Positions 1 through 15,418 of a stretch of 64,000 nucleotides of DNA are shown here, one piece after another. The notes below the pieces were generated by a model, which did not search any database, was not told where the DNA came from, and saw only the letters and a list, made by a program, of their open reading frames with translations. A program made the position numbers and the translations under genes. Origin of the DNA: Hemibagrus wyckioides (taxonomy: Eukaryota; Chordata; Actinopteri; Siluriformes; Bagridae); the NCBI RefSeq assembly GCF_019097595.1, contig NC_080717.1:14243336-14307335 (forward strand), given 5' to 3'. Numbering within the stretch: the stretch's first letter is position 1; the number at the start of each line of letters is the position of its first letter.

Positions 1-1396
1 TCAGAAGTTAGACATCCAGGCGATGCTGTAGTGTCCGCAGATCCTTGGGTGGAGCTGGGTGTCTTTTCCGTACCAATGAATAATTAATTCTTAGAATATA
101 ATTGAAATTATGAAACATTTTACAGGCAGACATGCAGTCATGCATCAATTATAAACCTCTTATTCACAGGCCAAATCACACCACCCCTATTTGGATTATT
201 TTTCTATAATGGCATAACAAACATTGTGTTTGTTTCCTTATGTATTATGTGAAACTGGATATGACAGTGGAAAGAATAATTGTTCTGTTTCCATTTATTA
301 TCACTAATATTATTCTAAAAGTACATGTTCCTAAAGAACATGTACTTTGTCAAAAAAAAAAAAGAAAACCAATATGACCGGTATGGCCACAAATTCATCC
401 TTACTTCACAGCTGACCAAAAGCACTGCTATCAGTTTGCCTTACTAGCTAGAGTGATAGCCAGCTCATGTAACACCATTTTTCTTTTATGTAACTTATAC
501 TGAGACTCAATCAGAAGATGGATGTGAGACCAAGCACCAAGAAACCAAAAACTTAAGATTTGCAGAATGGGAGGAAGCTTTTTTTCCACAATGCCAAACT
601 CCAAATGCATCTGCTTAATTTACCAACTAGGAAGTCAAGTCATGAGAAGGACCACCTGGAGGAGAATAAAAGCCTGGAAAAATGGTGCCATGACTCTTCT
701 CCTTGTTGTGGCCAAGACTTTTCTCCCTGTTGTGGCCAGGGAATTTTCTTGCCTCCCTTGAAGTCAAACACAGGAAAAATGAGGAGGAGCTTCTTCTCAA
801 TTTGGGTCTTTAAACCAAGACAATACAGTACTTAGAACCTAGATTTTTTCTGGGCTCAACTAGAATTTTTTATGTATGTTTATTGAAATTCTATTCTTAG
901 TATTTAGTATTTTACTTTATTTTACTTAGTATTTTCACTACCTGTTGTAATGTTTATTGTTGTTTATGTGACAAACACAGTAAAATTAGAATTTGACAAA
1001 TGCAAGTAGGATAAAGCACTCCCCAACTTCCTTAATTAATTACTTAATTCCTCTACCAACAGGACCCAGACCAAGACCAAGAACCAAGGACCAAGGACCA
1101 AGAAATAACCTGTACCTTTTAATCTAAATTGGCATGGCAGATCATAAAAAAACAAACAAAAGTTTGCTCAGGGACTACAGCACTACACCATTCAGTGCCT
1201 TTACAGTGAGTTACAGTATTTTATAATCAACTGAGAAATCTGACTGGGAACCAATGTAGTGTTGATATGATAGGGGTGATATATTTTATGGTTCTAGTTA
1301 ATACTCTAGCTACTGCATTCTGGACTTGAGCTTGCTTGAGCTCTATTTCTTCTGCATTGTGTAATGACACTCACTATAACAGCAACCATCCAGTAA

Positions 1397-1436
<40 letters not shown>

Positions 1437-1650
1437 GTAGTAGTAGATTGTTCCAAAATACGTTGTAAGTAGTTTTACAGTACAGTTAAGGGCTGTAAGC
1501 AGATGCAAGAGGAGACCAAGGATAAGCATGAGACAAGCGTCAGATAAGGACAGTTGGGTGCGTGTACAGGAAAAAAGATTTTTAGATGCAAATTACTGAA
1601 CTTCTAAATGATGTTCTACAATATAACAAACAAGTGCCTCTCCAGATATA
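1..1650. other. Intergenic, no gene seen
   Basis: No supportable coding exon on either strand. It contains the hairpin at 318-348, a short ACCAAG-type tandem at about 1066-1105 and a (TTA)n microsatellite at about 1398-1436. The short ORFs at 560-835 are not recognisable. Confidence 0.6.
318..348. repeat. Perfect short hairpin
   Basis: Two 13-base arms (318-330 and 336-348) are exact reverse complements around a 5-base loop, and an A-rich run follows. No gene is near it. It may be the remnant of a palindromic transposon or chance; no function can be assigned. Confidence 0.6.
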
Positions 1651-2360
1651 CACCAATCATCAACAAAGTTAAAACCACTGAGGTAAAATTAATAACACTA
1701 ATTATCTTGTTACCATGGTCCCCAGGGTGGGGGTGGGGGGCATATTAGGCAGCACATTAATAGGCAGTTCTTGTTGATGTTTTGAAAGCAGGACAAATGG
1801 GCAATTCTACAGTTGTGAATGACTTTGACAACCAATTTGGGCCAAATGGCTAGACAACTGGGTCATGGCATCTCCAAAATGGCAGGTCTTGTGGGGGGTG
1901 CAGTGGTTAGCAAAAATGGTCTAGTGAAGGACAACTGGCTAGAGGATGTAGATGAAAGGTGTCAAAACACAGTTACATCAAGGTTTGCTGCATATAATTC
2001 TGTGTAGATGCAGACTAGTCAGAGTGCAGATGCTAACTCCTGTCCACCGCTGAAAATGCCTACAGTGGACATGTGAGCATCAGAACTGGATCATGAAGCA
2101 CAGGAAATAGGTGTCCTGGTCTGATGAAGAATGTTTTCTTTTACGTCATCTGGATGGCTGGATATTTGTTTGTCACTTACCTGGGTAAAAGATGACACCA
2201 GGACGCACTATGGAAAGAAGGCAAGCTGGCAGAGACAGTGTGATGCTCTGAGTAATGTTATGCTGGGAAACCTTGGGTCCTGGCATTCATGTGGATGTTA
2301 CTTTCACATGTACTACCTACCTAAATATTGTTATAGACCAAATTTAGGCCAAATTTGAAC
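1651..2360 (+). mobile_element. Old Tc1-like transposon relic, 3' end missing
   Basis: Begins after a TA with CACCAATCA, the terminal motif shared with the elements at 22912, 29624, 51330 and 62583. Internal phrases of the same family follow: the block around TTAGGCAGCA, the decayed transposase N-terminal region near 1795-1990 and a later block near 2130-2300. Many substitutions and stops separate it from the better copies, so it is an old inactive copy. No right terminal repeat was found. Confidence 0.7.
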
Positions 2361-2737
2361 TGTATGTTTTTTCTTACCTATTAGATAAAACCAAATAGGA
2401 ATGAGAATTCTCTTTTTCATCACCTTGAACACAGTTATGGGGCCTAAATAACAAAACATAGGTGTGGTTCACATGTAGTATGCATATATGATATGCCACA
2501 GGAAGTGTTTACATTACTGAGAGTGAGAGTCATATGGCAGCCTAAGGGGATGCCTGTTATTTTACAGCTGTCCACTCACTAATTTCATTTCTGAAAACTG
2601 TATGTCAGTGGTTCAGGGGATTTGTTGTGGGTTTTTTTTTTTTTTTGGGAATACTTTCCAAATGTCAAGGGAAAAAATCAGAATCTGATGCAGTTTTGTG
2701 TCAGCAGTTTAGCTTATCTACGCATTTTTGATAGGTA

Positions 2738-2990
2738 CACTATGTGGCCAAAGGTATGTGGACCAAGGGAAGCATACCATGGGAAAATTCAACCACAACA
2801 TCAACAACAAAAACCACAGAACTCCACAAGTCTGGTTCCTCTTTTGGGGCAATTTCCAAACAACTAACATCAGGTACACCAAGTACATACATCCTATGTT
2901 GGCCTAGCCAGAAAGGTTTACACACAAGGAAGAAGCCACTACCCCAAGGCAAGCATAACAAAAGCTAAAGTTTGCAGGTGACAAACCAAA
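2738..2990 (+). mobile_element. Tc1-like relic of the CACTATGTGGCCAAA family
   Basis: Starts after a TA with CACTATGTGGCCAAAGGTAT, close to the inverted repeat of a common fish Tc1-like family. The following 200 bases hold a decayed N-terminal transposase stretch with a helix-turn-helix-like region (TELHKSGSSF). It runs into an unrelated Sleeping Beauty-like fragment downstream, so the 3' half is missing or replaced. Confidence 0.6.
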
Positions 2991-3084
2991 GAGTTTTTGG
3001 AGTAGTATTTTAGATAAGATGAAACAAAAATATAAATGTTTTTCCATAATGGTAAGCATTAACTATGGTGAAATAAAATTGTGA

Positions 3085-3600
3085 GGCTTTGGGTGGCAGC
3101 ATGATGGGGTTTTGATGGAAAATGGACTGGTACACTTCAGAGAATAGATCATGAGACATCATTAGGAAGATATTATATAGAAATACTGAAGGAACACCTT
3201 AAGACATGAGATGGAAAGTTGAGTCCTCAAGGAGTACAATGATCCTAAGTCTACCAAAGCTGTAACATCTAAAAAGATGGTAAACATGGTAAAATGGCTT
3301 AAAGACAACAAAATGAATATATTCAAATACCCTTTGTGAAGCCTGACCTAAATCCTATAGAAAATATGTGGACTGAACTGAGAAAGCATGTCCTGAGCAG
3401 GAACTGAATAAGGAGTTCCGCAACCCTGACTGCATTATACCAGTTCTGTCATGAGAAATGGGGGGAAAAAATCCAGCAAATGTTGTGGGAAGTTTGTGGA
3501 AGGGTATCCCAAGCACTTGAAATTTATACAAATTTTGACCCACTGAATATAAAATAAATGTCTGTATTTGTTGTGAAATGACTTCTTATGGAAATAGAGA
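3085..3600 (+). pseudogene. Sleeping Beauty-like (salmonid-type Tc1) transposase relic, C-terminal part
   Basis: From about 3085 the sequence follows the catalytic half of the Sleeping Beauty/salmonid Tc1 family: a GGCAGCATGATG block, the KWLKDN region near 3292-3312, a PDLNPIENMW stretch at about 3342-3370 carrying the final catalytic Glu, then the C-terminal FCHEKWGE block. Several stops and frameshifts interrupt it, and no inverted repeat is seen at the right end. It is an inactive fossil of a different Tc1 family from the others in this window. Confidence 0.8.
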
Positions 3601-5250
3601 CCCTAATTGCAGAACTAAAACAAATTGAATTTTAATGCCTTTAGCCTTGATGTATACAAATGTTTAGCCTCAATACAATAATTATAAAATAGTGTAGTAA
3701 TTCTTTTCCTGGATTTGTGCTAAACATAAATTACTCAGTTAAACATTATGCCATGGATGAATGGCAGTGCAGCATTTTTGCATTTGTCTTCATGCATACA
3801 TAAAATTTGCAGTGTGATCCATCTGTGGATTTGCTTCCCGGCAAAGCTCAGTTAGCCTTATAAGTAATGGAGGTCCAGCCATTCACTGAAACAATTTGAA
3901 AGCAGATGTTTCATTTACTGTTAAAAGCAAAGGGAAACATTTAAGTAAAAAAAAAGACAAAATGCTATAGTGTGATACAGTTAGGTAGTATTGGCTGATT
4001 TAATGTCATTGAGAGATATGAGCATTTCTCAGTTAGGTCTCAGGTGAGACAAAAGTGGGCCTACTCTTTGCAACCAAATCATACAACTATATAAAACAGC
4101 ATACAAGGGGTGTTGGCCCACTGAGCATTTTGCCAAGAAAACTATGGTTTACAAATAATTTATATGGGTTGACCAGAGGTGTGAGTTCTGTACATGGTAC
4201 TCTCAGAAACCTCTGTGTCAAAAAGTCTGTCTTCAGCATGCACAACATGAACTACTCAGAGGGAGATAACCGAATCTCTCTCCTGTACAAGTGACCAAAA
4301 CTAAACAAATCAGTGCCTATCATGCACAAAACACAACTTTACATCCTTCCTTCAAGTTCACCTTGAATGATAACTGAAACCAGATATTTGAATGTCATAC
4401 ATCAAATTTTCAAAATGAAATAAAGATGTAGATTCAGATTCATAATGAGTAAACCAGAAACAACAGTGGAAAGAAAAAAACTCCCTGAGAAGACACGAGG
4501 AAGAAACCTTGACTGGAACCACACTCTAAAATGAACCCATTCTCTTCTGAGTGAAATAGAATAGCGTGATTATGAGTCATAGCTCTTCTACAATTATATG
4601 CTATAGAGTCAAAAAGAACTGATTGTGCCAAAAAGATCATTAGTACAAGCAACAGCATCTTTTTTGCTTTCAAATCTATAATATCCAAATGGAAGATCAT
4701 TTAAACTTGGGCATAAATAGTTCATAGTGGGTACAATCTTTAGGTTACAAGTGAGATCATCCTCAGGGTATCTGTTTGGTACCATTCACAGTAATTGCGC
4801 ACAAAATATTTAGGACATCCTTGTAGCACATGAAAATCCATGCAAGGTAAACCAGACAAATTTTAGTAAAATGTGCAAATTGGGCTGCATCTTGAAGTGT
4901 ATTTTTAAGGTGCATGTTCAGAGTGAGGAGATTTTAGACAGAATTGTCCATATTCCCATTCTTTATCCTAATATCCTTAAAACTAAAGTAGTTGCTTCTT
5001 TTTGCTGAGATATGTTAGGGTTTCTACTGATGACACTGCTGGTGAATGACCACCATCTGTTGGTGTATGCAGGTACAGCATGGCATGACATGGCATGACA
5101 TGATGGCCCTTATTCCTTTGGTAGACACTTTCACACTACTGTTTACATTGTTTAATGTGTGTCAAATATATCTAGTTTCAAAAAAAAAAAAAATACAGAT
5201 ACACCAGCAGCTTTAGGTAAAGTTAACATTAAACATCTCTGACATAGATT
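3601..5250. other. Intergenic, possible dispersed repeat at 4430-4720
   Basis: No coding exon supported. The stretch at about 4430-4720 has the look of a dispersed fish repeat, but I cannot place it in a family without a search. The ORF on the minus strand at 4440-4700 has no recognisable domain. Confidence 0.35.
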
Positions 5251-5500
5251 GTAGCATGGATATTGGTACAAGAAGGGCTGGTTTTGAGTATTTTAGAAAC
5301 TGCTGATATCCTGGGAACCAGTCTGTTCACGAATTTACACAGAATAGTGCAAAAAACGTCCTGGGAGTGGAGGGTTTCCAGTCTGAAACACTGTATTAAT
5401 GAAAGATCAGAGGAAAATAAGAAGACTAGTTTGAACTGAAACTCAAGAAGAAGTCACTCAAATACACACTTGTTACAACTGTGTGTAATTTGCATGTATA
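5250..5500 (+). mobile_element. Tc1-like relic, N-terminal region
   Basis: The phrase AAACTGCTGATATCCTGGGA at about 5298-5317, followed by an ACAGAATAGTGCAAAAAAC block and a GATCAGAGGAAAATAAGAAGA block, matches the N-terminal coding region of another abundant teleost Tc1-like family. Only about 250 decayed bases remain. Confidence 0.5.
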
Positions 5501-7804
<2,304 letters not shown>

Positions 7805-8399
7805 GTTTTTTTTTTTAGTTCTGGCAACCACAGCTGCCAGTTCGTAACATAATTTTACCAGAATGTACAGGGTAGTTATTACCCAACTATTGCCCATCTA
7901 TATTTGTAACTTGCTGCTGAATCAGACTGATTTTCAGAACTTTTCTGAATTATTTTAGATCTAAAATTTTCTGAACATTATGTACAGATGGTGTAAGCAT
8001 TCTGTTTTAGTATAGATATGGAAAGTATGTCAGAGGACTGTTGCATGCATAGGCCATGTGATCAGAATGTAGTGGAGCTGAGAATGAAGTGTTTTTCCAG
8101 TCAAGTGGGAGTTAATTATAAACAGCCTGATAGCTGTGCTCTGATCTCCTGCCAGTCTACTGACCCAGATTGAACCAGGTGCTGCATCTAAAATTGACCT
8201 CTGCATGGAATAGTGGTTTTGATTGTCTTCATGTGCATCTCTCTGGAGACTTATTTCAAGCACTGTGCTGAAACTTCACAAAAGTTTCAAGAAGATTTAA
8301 AGGACTTCAAGAAGAAAAAACTAACATGAAATCAGATTAGATTTTTTAAAATCTTTATTTCTAGCAGTGAATTATGATTGTGAATTGATACCACTGAAT

Positions 8400-8660
8400 G
8401 GTCTCCACACTCAACTGAACTAAATCTAATAGAACACCTCTGGGACATTCTGTTTTGGTCCATGTGATGCCGCCAAGTTGCACCTTAGACTGCCCAGGAG
8501 CTCAGTGATACCCTAGGACACCATCCGTTGTCTGCATGCAAGCACGTGGAGGCCATACAAACTACTGAGCACCATTTTGAGTTGCTGCAATGAAATTTCA
8601 GCAAAATGGACTAGCCTACTGCATCATTTTTCACTTCGATTTTCGAGCTGTCTCTGAATT
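8400..8660 (+). mobile_element. Tc1-like transposase relic, C-terminal end
   Basis: CTAATAGAACACCTCTGGGA encodes the LIEHLW signature around the last catalytic Glu of Tc1 transposases. It is followed by a GAGGCCATACAAACTACTGAG block and the 3' untranslated region of a common fish Tc1 family. Everything upstream in the element is missing. Confidence 0.65.
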
Positions 8661-10870
8661 CAGCTCTCTGTAGTTTGATAATTGTCATTTCCATCAAATG
8701 TGGCATCCTTTAGTTCTTAACACATTAGCCAGTCCAGAGAAACGTATTTAAGGGTGTATTTCCTCTGCTCTTTTCAGAGAAATTGTGTGTGATGAGGTAA
8801 TGTGGCCATAGATCTGATACGGATAATGAAGCTGCTCAAATAAACACACAAGACATCCATCATCTTTTATTTCTTACAAACATCCAACCTAATCAATCAA
8901 TTTGAACTTCTTTATTACTCCTATTATAAAATATTTCTATTATAAAACAGTAAAATAAAAAAATAAAAAATAAAAAATAACAAAGTCTGCAAATTCAGAA
9001 ACACATCCACAGAACTAACTGGTTTTATTGACCTTTAGGATTGTTTTGAATGACCTCTGAACTAACCAGAGGTCAACACACTCTTATAAGAATAAACCTT
9101 TTTATGTCGCATTTTCTTATTTCATGTGTTGCTCTTTAATTAAGACAACCACCATAATTACAACATCCTTTATTTTTAATCATTACCACACAGCAAGGAT
9201 CTACCTTGAGCAACATTTTTTTTAATTTAAAGGTGCAGAAGGTGCATTTTTTTTCATGCAGGCATGAAATATGAACAGTTTGTAAGGGTTAAACTACTAA
9301 TTTTAACTATAATTGAACAGCATAAATGACACATAAAGGCAAATATAATGAATCACATTTTTTATGTTGTTGGTACTTTATAAAAAGCAGTGGGAAATAA
9401 ACCAAACATGCATTCCATTAAATCAAGGTAGTTTGACAATTAGGAAAAGCTAACTAAAGGTCAACCAAAAGAAACAAATGCTCTTCTTTGCTGTAAATGA
9501 GAAGACATTAACAGTGCAGTTGGTATTTCTGAGGACCAATCAATAGTCTTTCTGATAGATGATACTTTTTTATTGGATTTAAATGATTGATACTAATACT
9601 TTCAGCAGACTCTATGTTCAATCATGGTGAACAGAACAGAATTCTTAGGTTATCTGGAACCCATGGACACCAAATCACCAAAAGCTTTAGTTTTGTTATT
9701 TTTAGTAAGCAAAAATGTGCTCTATTTGGTGGACTTCAGGTGAAACTCTTGGGTTGCTTTTGAGGTATGTTTTGGTGCATCATCCAACCACCCTATCAAT
9801 TTGGCACCATTGAACTGAACCTGAGCAGAAAGTATAGTTATATACATTCCAAAATTGTGTCTCCTGTTTGATTGGTATGAAAACCTGCACCCACCCCGGC
9901 CATTCGAAGATAAGATTGTCCTAGGCTTTCAATGGCTGAACTGCCATGACCTGCACGTAGACTTGTTCACCTGTTAAGAGCCAAATTGGGGTCCCACCTT
10001 CACCCTTGCAAAGATTACCAGGGCTCAATGAGGTGACTAAATAAGAAGTGCTACCCTCTTCCCCTTTTGTCTGCTGTTTTTGAGTTACTGCCAAGGGCCA
10101 CTATACACAAAACTGGATCTCAGAAATGAATATCACATGCAGGATGGAAATGAGTTGAAGACTACATTGAATGCCCCTACAGGTAATGTGATTAACATGA
10201 TGATTCAAGTACTTTACACAGACACTTGACAGGTACAGATGAACTCAGAGCAGCTGTCTGCAAAAATATAATTGCAGCTGTCTTATATATTCATGAATGA
10301 TTGACCCCATGTGCTGCACCCCTTCTTCTACATAAGAGTTAAGCTAATTCAGGACAACTTGCTACTCTGGGGCAGAGACTGATCCTCTCATATGGCAAGA
10401 AAACAATGTTTTGGCCATCACTGATTGTGTGTATAGAGGATGAGCTCTCCTGATATGCAATTACAACTGCAATGCACTCATATCTCAACAGACAAAAAAG
10501 ACATTATTCCTGCACAAATTCCCAGCATTCACAGTTCAGACTTGCTCGAATAGCATGACAAATTACACCTTGTCCTTGTTGATTCTTTCTCTGGCTAGTT
10601 TGAGTCTTCATGGCATGAGCAGCAGAAGAGTCATTGAGAAATAAAAAAAACACTAGACACTACTTCACACATGACAATGCAAAACAATTTGTATGTAAGG
10701 AATGATCTGAGTTTGTGCATACATGGGACTTTTGCAGCAGTCCACACTTTTTATGGTACTGCCATATTTGCACAGAGTGACAAGTTAACTGGTGGAGTAG
10801 AGAGAAGTTTGTTTTAATGATTCATCATCCTCATCTACCCTCCTCTGTTGTCTCAGTCTCAAACAATGGT
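8661..10870. other. Intergenic, no gene seen
   Basis: AT-rich, no supportable exon. A short stretch near 9870-9960 (containing ACCTGCACCCACCCCGGCC) resembles one arm of the palindromic element at 53338-53533, suggesting a half copy. Confidence 0.4.
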
Positions 10871-11480
10871 GGTAGGTATCTGCTGTAATGATAGCTAATT
10901 TCATCTCAGCTTTAAACTCCCACTACTCCTTCAATTTTCTGGCACTAACTAAGACCTGGATATCCCCACAGAACACAGCTACACTGGCTGCACTATCCTC
11001 TATCTATATGCTTTCTCTCTCTCACCATGAGAAACAGGCAGGGATGGTGGTGCAAGTCTTTTGACAGCACCCCTATTATAGTTCTTGGTGATTTCAGCCT
11101 CCCCCCGACAAGCTTCAGTCTTCTTGCCTTCTGAGTTTTCTAAATTGCTTGACATTCATCAGCTGCCCTCCCACAGAAAAGGACGAAATGTCCTGGATCT
11201 GGTTTTCACTCTCTCTACCCCAGCTACAGACATGACTGCTACCCCACTTCACATCTCCAATCATCACCTGGTATCCTTCACTATCACTCTTCCTATCCTA
11301 CCTAAAACCAACTTTCAGCATTTCTCTCTTACCTGCCAAATCCTCCACTCCATCTCATCTTCCTCTGCAGCTTCACCTGTAGCTGTCCCTGACTCCTTTT
11401 CCTTCCTACTCAACTACTCAGTTAACCCAAAGGCAGTGGCCTGCCACTGTATCACCCATATGATTGTGCAGTAAAGCCCT
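10870..11480 (+). mobile_element. L2-type LINE fragment, endonuclease domain
   Basis: Conceptual translation follows the apurinic endonuclease region of fish L2 LINE ORF2. A LALTKTWISPQNTA block sits near 10941-10985, an ILGDF-type block (catalytic Asp, partly decayed) near 11080, then GRNVLDLVF near 11192-11218 and an SNHHLVSF block near 11258-11282, where the family usually has SDHH. There is an internal deletion between the first two blocks and the reading frame is broken, so the copy is dead. The reverse transcriptase part is absent here. Confidence 0.85.
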
Positions 11481-13299
11481 CCTAGGAACCACTTGCTCTA
11501 ACACAAGAATATATAATCTCTCCAAAGCAGAACAAGATGATGAAAGGGTATTTTCAGAAAGCAATGCAACAGGAGTATATTTAGCTCCTGGCTCAGCAGG
11601 ATTTTTCATTTTTCTGTGTGAATAAAGGGCATGGCCTTCAACTTGTATTAATTACAGAGTCTTCAACTAAATCACAGTGAAGTCATTTTTATAATCTTCC
11701 ACTATTTCTTCAACCCTGAAATAACTGTGCTCTGCTAAAGTCTTCAACAATCTAGTTCAGGCATGGAACTCTGAGTGATCACTCTGTACTGAGTGATTCT
11801 CTAGAATGGCAAATCCACCATGTTTCCCTTTTTACATAACCCTTTATTTTCCCAACTAAACTCTAGGGCTTTATCACAGATCTCCCTGAATCTCCCTGAA
11901 TCACATAATAATAATACTGTCATTAAGATAGTCATGAATGAAAGAATGAATGATTTATGATTCATTCTACTGCCTGGCTTAGACATAGCATTCGACATAG
12001 CCAAGTTAATCTATACCCATGTGTTTTTATACTTCAGAATCCCATAAGAGGTTGTCACTGACAGAGACGCACACTTCATGTGGAGAGACTGGTCCAGTTT
12101 TAGAGAAACGAGGAGTGATAGAAACATAAATTCAGGTTATCATACACACATGTTATTTTGCATCAGCAGCAGCATTATTGGCACTATAATCCCTAAGCAG
12201 AAACAAAAACTGAGAATTTTTGCCCAAAAATTTGCCATGCCCAAAAACGTTTCAACAGGCAAGTATTTACATAATTAAGACCCAAGTCGACAACCACAGC
12301 TCACCAACTCCCATTGTTTATTTTATGAGAAACTGACTTCCAGCAATTAAATATCCCTGAAAGGGATTGATGATGGGTTGATGAACAACCATCATGCAAA
12401 TAAACTTAATAGTTAATAGTTAAATAGTTAATCAATCTTTTAAACGTGGCAGTGGAATTTCATAAAACAACAAAATCTGTAAAAATTGGTACTGCAAAAA
12501 GTAGTCTGGAACCATGAACACTGACATTTCTGAGGCACATGATGAGGGCAATGTGCTAGTAACCCTCAAACAAGACAAGCTTGGTTGCAAAAGGAGCAGA
12601 TCCTATCTTATCAATACAGTTCTCCAAAACATGATGATCAGATGAACAGATGATCATGTGCTAAATGTGATGTCTATACCCATTGGCAAGCTGATATACT
12701 GAATTCTACCCAATAACAGTCAACTGAGAAAGTGTCTACTTACATGAAATTATTGAACCATCACAGAATAAGGTTACAGTCACACAGATATCACTTTGAG
12801 GAATAATTTTAGCAAAAGTGTAGACAAATAAATCTAATAAATAAAGACTTTTTGGCCTCATTGTAGGTAAAATTCTAGAAAGGACCTTTTAACCTTTATG
12901 AATTTATCAGCCCAGTTACATAAACAGCACATGAAAGTTTGCATAGGTTGCCAGAGACTTCCATTAGCCATCTATGATAATATCCTTATCAGGGATTCTT
13001 TACATATCTCAGGAACACTGTGTACATTTGGGGAAATATAACATGTATTGGATGCCAATCCATCCATCATAAGCCATCACATAAACATTCACCAGCACAG
13101 GGAATGTAAATGTGAAACTCTACACAGACAGTGATTCAAGCACAGGACCGTACCAGAGATATGTAATCTGTTATAGAAGGGATTAGATTATTTTAACCAT
13201 TTTGAATAGCATGAATTGCTGGAACGTGCTCCAGGGACCTGCTTTTTTTATAGTCTGGTTACATGTTTCACATGTTTTCATTGTGTTCCTGTGGGTGGA
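11481..13299. other. Intergenic, no gene seen
   Basis: No coding exon, RNA gene or intact transposon recognised. Short ORFs at 11801-12004 (-) and 12078-12278 (+) show no domain. Confidence 0.45.
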
Positions 13300-13470
13300 T
13301 TGTGTGAATGCATGTGCCTTTTGCCCTGCTTTGGACCAGTAGGTCCAATCTCCCATCTAGGATGTATTCCTGTCTTGTGTAAACTGTTTCCATTATAGCT
13401 TCCAGGTACACCGTGAACCTGACCACTAAACAATAGTTACTGAAGATAAATGAATGGTTCAGTGGCTGAA
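13300..13470 (+). repeat. Dispersed fish repeat relic
   Basis: The phrases GGATGTATTCCTGTCTTGTG and GTGAACCTGACCACTAAACA, followed by TTACTGAAGATAAATGAATG, match the consensus layout of a very common teleost interspersed repeat (conversion phrase, then the 'gaccctgaccaggataaag' phrase, then a GAATGAATGA tail). Similar remnants lie at 28860-29030 and 61850-61960. Confidence 0.5.
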
Positions 13471-13499
13471 CTAGCAAATAAGGCAAATAACGATAAATC

Positions 13500-14858
13500 T
13501 CAAATTGACATTGTTCTACAATAGAACACAGTTTGTGCTCTGGAAGTAATCCAGTCTGGGATAAATCTACATGTCAGAGTGAGAAAGACAGAGGAAGAAA
13601 GAGAGTCTAGGACTGGAGGTATATTCCAAGTGTTGTAATTGTTTTGCATCCACATTCAAATTACGTACAGATTTTACAGCAAATCAAGTTATAATAATAA
13701 GCAAGCACAAATTCTACTACTAAACCAATTACTCACACAAAATATGTCTGTTCCTCTGCCACTGACTATTGACCCTGCCTCCTTTCTGGACATCACAATC
13801 TTCTATTTTTCCATGTTGTGCCTGCTGTCTTTAGCCAAACTGACCAAGTGTGAAAATGTATTTTAGGCTGGAACAGAGATAAGTAGCTAATAAGCACACT
13901 TTTCTAATGGTCCCAACCACATACAAAAGGCAGCAATGAGGCGTACAATAACTCCAACACATATGCTTCAGTGGATAACGGTTGAGCAAGCATGGCACCG
14001 GTATGCTGCACAGCCTGCTCTGATAACAAAAAGAGACCTGCTGGGCAAAACACCCACAGACACCACAGCTAGAACATGCATGCAGCTGTTTTATTTATCA
14101 AAGCAAATAGGCTGTTTGGATACGTTTACTCACTCTCCAAACCCAAAAGAACTGAGGCCTTGTCCACTACCAAGCACTTAATTATTATATTATCTTTCAC
14201 CTCTAGACGATATTTCTTGGACCTTTTTTGTCACTGCGATTAGATATGTGAGTGCCTTCATTAGTCCTTGTCAGTCTACCTAAAGGGCCCTTTAAAAAAG
14301 ATGCCCCTTATACATGGGCTACATTTTGTCTAATGCTTATGTTAACATAGTTTAAAGGTAATATGCAAAATGAAAATCTTAAGGAAAAGTCTACCCTGAA
14401 CTCTCAAATATAAATGATAATGGTCAAATTTCTCTGATAACTTCTATATTGAAATGCTATGCTATACACATTATTTGTCATTGTAATGAGGTATATAATG
14501 CAAAACTTTAGTAAAAACTGTCCATCAAATTTCAAAATTCAGTGTAATGTAAAGAATGAATGTAAAGTAAGGGCTCTGTAGTATTCCTCTTAATTACTAT
14601 TAATCTTCATACTTTTTTTATATAACATTGGGGTAAATTGGAGAAGACATTTCCATTTATAAGAACTTAGAAAAAAGATTGATTGATTGATTGATTTACT
14701 ATTTTTTTATGGACCTTGGAACTTATTAGTATTTCACATAATGAATCAAACAATTGGATTTATTTTAGTGTGGATAAACAATAAAGCAATTAAAACGAAA
14801 TAATCTAAAATGTCAATAATATAAAACTGCCAACCAGAATGTCAAACATAAAAAAAAT

Positions 14859-14860
<2 letters not shown>
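13500..14860. other. Intergenic upstream of adrb2
   Basis: No coding exon supported. It contains a short (GATT)n run at about 14676-14697. In mammals the HTR4 gene lies on this side of ADRB2, but no HTR4 exon is visible in the first 15 kb. Confidence 0.5.
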
Positions 14861-14928
<68 letters not shown>

Positions 14929-14932
14929 TTAT
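14861..14932. repeat. (TA)n microsatellite upstream of adrb2
   Basis: A run of about 35 AT dinucleotides ending about 60 bases before the candidate adrb2 promoter elements. Confidence 0.95.
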
Positions 14933-14959
14933 ATATGTATTGTATAGTAATCAAAATGT

Positions 14960-15075
14960 GCTCAAAGGCATCTCATTGGCTCCACACAGCTGTGATGTCA
15001 TCACAGGGTGCTGTGCAAATAGCCTAGCAGCCGCATTCAGTAGAGCACAGCCCACCAGAGGGTTTCTGAGAGGGT
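14960..15075 (+). promoter_or_regulatory. Candidate adrb2 promoter
   Basis: Between the (TA)n tract and the adrb2 leader the base composition becomes more balanced. An inverted CCAAT (ATTGG at about 14975) and a CRE/ATF-like TGATGTCATCA at 14993-15003 lie close together, with a GCAAAT motif at about 15014. No TATA box is obvious. A cAMP-responsive site would fit a receptor whose product signals through cAMP, but the assignment is inferred from position and motifs only. Confidence 0.35.
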
Positions 15076-15317
15076 GGGAAAAGATCAAGCAGGACCAACT
15101 TGCTTTTGTATGAGTGAAAGAGTGCACATAGAAGAAATATCATATGAGCAGGGAATCTAAGGACTTTTTTTTAATGGAAGGAGACAAACTTGGACGTCTA
15201 TTTATAAAGGTTTGTGAATTTTTACATATTTTTATTTTTATTTTTTATTTTTACATATTTAGCCTTGTTGATACTTATTTTTATTTTTTATTTTTTTTAA
15301 ATATGTTGTCCATCTCT

Positions 15318-15321
15318 TTTT

Positions 15322-15401
<80 letters not shown>

Positions 15402-15403
15402 TC
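15318..15403 (+). repeat. (CTTT)n microsatellite immediately before the adrb2 start
   Basis: About 21 copies of a CTTT tetranucleotide end 15 bases upstream of the adrb2 ATG. They are followed by ACATTATCTTAG, so the tract plus AG looks like a very long polypyrimidine tract with a 3' splice site at 15415. Such tracts are usually length-polymorphic. Confidence 0.95.
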
Positions 15404-15418
15404 ACATTATCTTAGATC

